Part shown: piece after piece, positions 36,833 through 39,240 of the stretch
How the letters are laid out: each line of letters opens with the position of its first letter
How positions within the stretch are numbered: position 1 is the stretch's first letter
Assembly: GCA_026709625.1 (NCBI GenBank)
Contig: JAPOSR010000075.1
Location: 1-39,240, forward strand
Origin: Chloroflexota bacterium
GTDB taxonomy: Bacteria; Chloroflexota; Anaerolineae; Aggregatilineales; Phototrophicaceae
Length of the DNA: 39,240 nt
Reading direction: 5' to 3'
The notes under the pieces: model-generated
Told to the model about the DNA's origin: nothing
Databases searched by the model: none
The model's input: the letters and a program-made list of their open reading frames with translations, nothing else
Translations under genes and position numbers: made by a program

Positions 36833-37711
36833 TTAATCTGATGCCAGCCGTCCCTGCGCCACCAGCTCGACCTGTCCGCCAACGTGAATCTCGATCTCCT
36901 GCGATGCGCGGCTGGCGCGCAGATGCAGCAGCGATGGCCGCCCAATTTGATAGCCCTGCTCGGCGCGCAGACGCAGCTCGCGCCCGACAAAATAGCCATA
37001 TTCCAGCATATATGCAGCAATGCAGCCGCCGGCGCTGCCTGTGGCGGGGTCTTCTGGCGCGCCATAGATGTCGTCCAGAACGCGCATATGAATGTCGTTT
37101 TCGGCATGACGCGTCTCGGCGCAAAAGACCGCCGGCGCAATCGCCTCGTGCGCGCCCAAAAGCGCCCGCAGCCGGTCGAGGTTGACCCAGGCTCGCTGCA
37201 GCGCATCCAGCGAGACCAGCGGCACTAGCACGAATGGCAAGCCAGTTGATACTTCCATAATCGAGAAGCGCGGGTCGATGTCGTCCACAGCGATGTTGAG
37301 TACGCGAGCCATGTCGGCTGCGGAAAATTGATGACCAAATCGCGGCGGATTCTGGCGCATCCACAGCACGCCATCCGCGCCGAACGCGACTGGAATCTGC
37401 CCCAGTCGCAGGTTTAGAGTCAATTCCTCGACTGGCGCGCCGATTAGCTCGCGCTGGATGATATAAGCTGTTCCCAAGACGGGGTGGCCAGCGAAATCAA
37501 CCTCGACCTCGGGCATAAAGATGCGCGTGTTGTAGCCGCCATTCTCCGGCGTGTCGGCGGTGACAAACGTAATCTCGGAAAAGTTGATTTCTTTCGCCAG
37601 CTGCTGCATCAGCGCCGTCGGTGGATTGCCCAGGTAGACAGCTAACTGGTTGCCGGTGTATTTGCGGCCGATGGTGAATACATCCACGATGAAGAATTCC
37701 ATTTGCGCCAT
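36833..37711 (-). CDS. PhzF-family protein (isomerase fold)
   Basis: A PhzF/DapF-fold protein of 292 residues. The acid residue expected in catalysis is in EINFSEITFV. Other family blocks are DVFTIGRKYTGNQLAVYL, VDFAGHPVLGTAYII and EDPATGSAGGCIAAYML. True PhzF acts in phenazine synthesis, but most homologues outside phenazine clusters have unknown substrates, and no other phz gene is present. The gene starts one base before the stop region of the upstream nitrilase-family gene, so the two are tightly coupled. Confidence 0.92.
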   Translation of the reverse strand: MAQMEFFIVDVFTIGRKYTGNQLAVYLGNPPTALMQQLAKEINFSEITFVTADTPENGGYNTRIFMPEVEVDFAGHPVLGTAYIIQRELIGAPVEELTLNLRLGQIPVAFGADGVLWMRQNPPRFGHQFSAADMARVLNIAVDDIDPRFSIMEVSTGLPFVLVPLVSLDALQRAWVNLDRLRALLGAHEAIAPAVFCAETRHAENDIHMRVLDDIYGAPEDPATGSAGGCIAAYMLEYGYFVGRELRLRAEQGYQIGRPSLLHLRASRASQEIEIHVGGQVELVAQGRLASD

Positions 37712-37712
37712 A

Positions 37713-38615
37713 TCAGCTCGCCTGCCCCGCCATCAGTTGAGTGTCCCGGCGCGGCGGCGGCTCGGTCGCAGCAGCCTGCAGCAAGCGTCCATATCGCTGT
37801 GGCTGGCGCTGGTGCAGCAAGGGGAATAGCGCCAAGTATTGTTCCCGCGCATCGGCATGCAGCACAGCGTCTATCACCTGGTCGCTGTCGCGGCTGGCTT
37901 CTGCCACGATCGCGCCCAGTGGGTCGCAAATGAAACTGCTGCCATAAAATGTCACGGCATTTTCGCGCCCAGTGCGGTTGCAAGCGGCGATGAACAAGCC
38001 ATTCGCCACCGCATGGCCGCGCATCACCAGCTGCCAGGCGGCGGCCGAATCAAAGTCGGGCGCAGTGGGCTCGCTGCCGATCGCTGTGGGATAAAAGATG
38101 AACTCCGCGCCCTCCAGAGCATAGATGCGCGCTAACTCGGGAAACCACTGGTCGTAACATGTCGGCGCAGCCAGCTTCAGCGCGCCAATATCGTGCACGG
38201 GATACTGCCCCGCGCCCGCAAAATAGTCGGTCTCATGATAGCCGGCGCCGGACGGGATATGCACTTTGCGGGTAATGCCTTGCAGCTGGCCGGATGGGTC
38301 ATGCAGAGTGGCTGTGTCCCAATAGTCGCCAGCCGCATCGCGCTCAAATAGGCTGCCAATGAGAAAGACGCTGTGCCGCCGCGCCAGCTCGCTGAAGAAA
38401 CGCTCGGATGCGCCGCCAGGGATGGTTTCTGCCCAGCGAAATCCAGCTCGGTCGCGCACGCCGGGGAAGTAAGGCAGGATAGTGAATTCGGGCAGGCAGA
38501 TCAGCTCTGCGCCGGTCGCGGCGGCATCTGCCACCAGCCCGCGATAAAGCCTTTGTGTGGAAGCCTGGGCGCCCGTCCAGTGTCCTTGCGCCAAGGCGAT
38601 ATGCAAGTCTTTCAT
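37713..38615 (-). CDS. Carbon-nitrogen hydrolase, N-carbamoylputrescine amidase-like
   Basis: A nitrilase-superfamily amidase of 300 residues. The catalytic triad is visible as Glu in ICLPEFTILPYFPG, Lys in ITRKVHIPSGAGYHETDYF and Cys in PTCYDQWFPELARIYALEGA. The CYDQWFPE block and HIP-x-x-x-GY-x-E segment are those of N-carbamoylputrescine amidase (AguB), which releases putrescine, CO2 and ammonia. The ATG at 38613-38615 overlaps the amine oxidase stop by four bases (ATGA). With an amine oxidase upstream, polyamine or related amide breakdown is plausible. Agmatine deiminase is not in the window, so the substrate stays open. Confidence 0.9.
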   Translation of the reverse strand: MKDLHIALAQGHWTGAQASTQRLYRGLVADAAATGAELICLPEFTILPYFPGVRDRAGFRWAETIPGGASERFFSELARRHSVFLIGSLFERDAAGDYWDTATLHDPSGQLQGITRKVHIPSGAGYHETDYFAGAGQYPVHDIGALKLAAPTCYDQWFPELARIYALEGAEFIFYPTAIGSEPTAPDFDSAAAWQLVMRGHAVANGLFIAACNRTGRENAVTFYGSSFICDPLGAIVAEASRDSDQVIDAVLHADAREQYLALFPLLHQRQPQRYGRLLQAAATEPPPRRDTQLMAGQAS

Positions 38616-39240
38616 GCCTGTGCCTCCATGATAATCTCTTGGGCGGCGCGTTGGCCGGTGTGGTGCGCGCCATGCACTGTCGCCGCCATATAATGCGGCG
38701 CACTGGCTTCTCCCGCCCAATAAAGCGGCGGCGTGGGCTGCGCCAGTTTGTCACGGGCGGCATAATGACCGGGCAGGCAGACGCTGTAACCGCCCAGCGC
38801 AAATTCATCATGATTCCAAGCCACCCAGCGCGACTTGCTCGCGTTCAGGTCGGGCTGGCTGATCTCTTCGCGCAGTGTCGCCAGGCTTTTTTCGAGCGCG
38901 GCCGCCTCGCCCAATCCCAGCAATTCCCGCGCATAATCGCCAGTGGCAAAGGCTGTCCAGACGACCGCGCCACCCGGCCTGCCCAGCGATGGCGACCACC
39001 ACATAGGTGGGCTGCCAGCCGCATAGACCGCGCCGATTTTGGGATCAAGTATCGGCGCATCAAAGCGGTAGATTAGCTTGAGCGCAGGCCCCATTTGCAA
39101 GCCAGCCAGCGCTTCGCTTTTGATAGCTGGCAGCACAGGCGCAAACCGCACGCGCGCGGCTTGCAGCACCGCCAGCGGCAAGGCAATCACGGCAACATCA
39201 GCAACATAAACCGCGCCCGAGGCTGTCCGCGCCCGCAGGC
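38612..39240 (-). CDS. Flavin monoamine oxidase, C-terminal part (runs off the right edge)
   Basis: The visible 209 residues are the C-terminal part of an FAD-dependent amine oxidase. They include the substrate-domain block VYVADVAVIALPLAVLQAAR then APVLPAIKSEAL, and the FAD-binding end PPLYWAGEASAPHYMAATVH with GAHHTGQRAAQEI. The N-terminal Rossmann half lies beyond the window. It is the first visible gene of a coupled run of four on the minus strand; its stop overlaps the next ATG by four bases. Likely substrates are amines such as polyamines. Confidence 0.9.
   Translation of the reverse strand, partial: LRARTASGAVYVADVAVIALPLAVLQAARVRFAPVLPAIKSEALAGLQMGPALKLIYRFDAPILDPKIGAVYAAGSPPMWWSPSLGRPGGAVVWTAFATGDYARELLGLGEAAALEKSLATLREEISQPDLNASKSRWVAWNHDEFALGGYSVCLPGHYAARDKLAQPTPPLYWAGEASAPHYMAATVHGAHHTGQRAAQEIIMEAQA

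Overview
The window is a dense bacterial chromosome segment with high GC. Almost every base is coding, and codon choice favours GC-rich codons such as GGC, GCG and CTG. The gene content is mostly core: rpoB (running off the left edge), dnaG-rpoD, an alpha-beta fused glycyl-tRNA synthetase, frr-uppS and cdsA. The fused GlyRS, an RpoB with an insert of about 350 residues, a Gld-type ABC operon with DUF4340, a DUF4013 protein and a ChlI/ChlD chelatase with a frameshift together suggest Chloroflexota (Anaerolineae-like). This placement is an inference from gene content and was not tested.

Layout. 1-3790 (-): rpoB, with two candidate promoters at 3957-4058. 4099-6553: a SAM methyltransferase (+) converging on an ABC-F ATPase (-). 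6631-9398 (+): a degenerate M19 dipeptidase-like protein, a four-helix membrane protein and a GT4 glycosyltransferase, probably an envelope-linked operon. 9395-13709 (-): dnaG-rpoD-nfi from a promoter at 13739-13767. 13781-16774 (-): fused glyQS. 16872-22765 (-): PfkB sugar kinase, GldA-like ATPase, fused GldF-GldG permease and DUF4340 protein. 22923-25000 (+): a ChlI-like AAA+ subunit and a VWA (ChlD-like) part, split by a reading-frame change at a run of nine A. 25195-28885 (+): a C45/AAT-family Ntn hydrolase, alanine dehydrogenase and a flippase-like membrane protein. 28882-33127 (-): frr, uppS and an aldo/keto reductase gene broken by an inserted DNA methyltransferase-nuclease gene. 33457-34929 (+): cdsA, flanked by inverted repeats, and an SRPBCC protein. 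34926-39240 (-): amine oxidase, nitrilase-family amidohydrolase, PhzF, aldo/keto reductase, a terminator and a DUF4013 membrane protein.

The two strongest signals are these. (1) A low-GC gene encoding a methyltransferase fused to a PD-(D/E)XK-like domain lies between exact 18-bp direct repeats. It splits an aldo/keto reductase gene after about eight codons, and the original ATG of that gene still overlaps the uppS stop. Joining the two repeats restores the reading frame, so this looks like a recent insertion of a single-gene restriction-modification unit. (2) The chelatase gene carries A9 followed by a zero-frame stop, and the -1 frame runs on into a VWA domain. This matches the published idea that one chlD gene can give both small and medium cobaltochelatase subunits by frameshifting. 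Further points are a pseudoenzyme-like M19 protein lacking four of five metal ligands, the RpoB insert with repeated beta-beta' module-like units, several palindromic candidate operators, and overlap at all four convergent gene pairs.

Both frame disruptions in the window (A9 and T7) lie in homopolymers, so an assembly indel has to be excluded for each.
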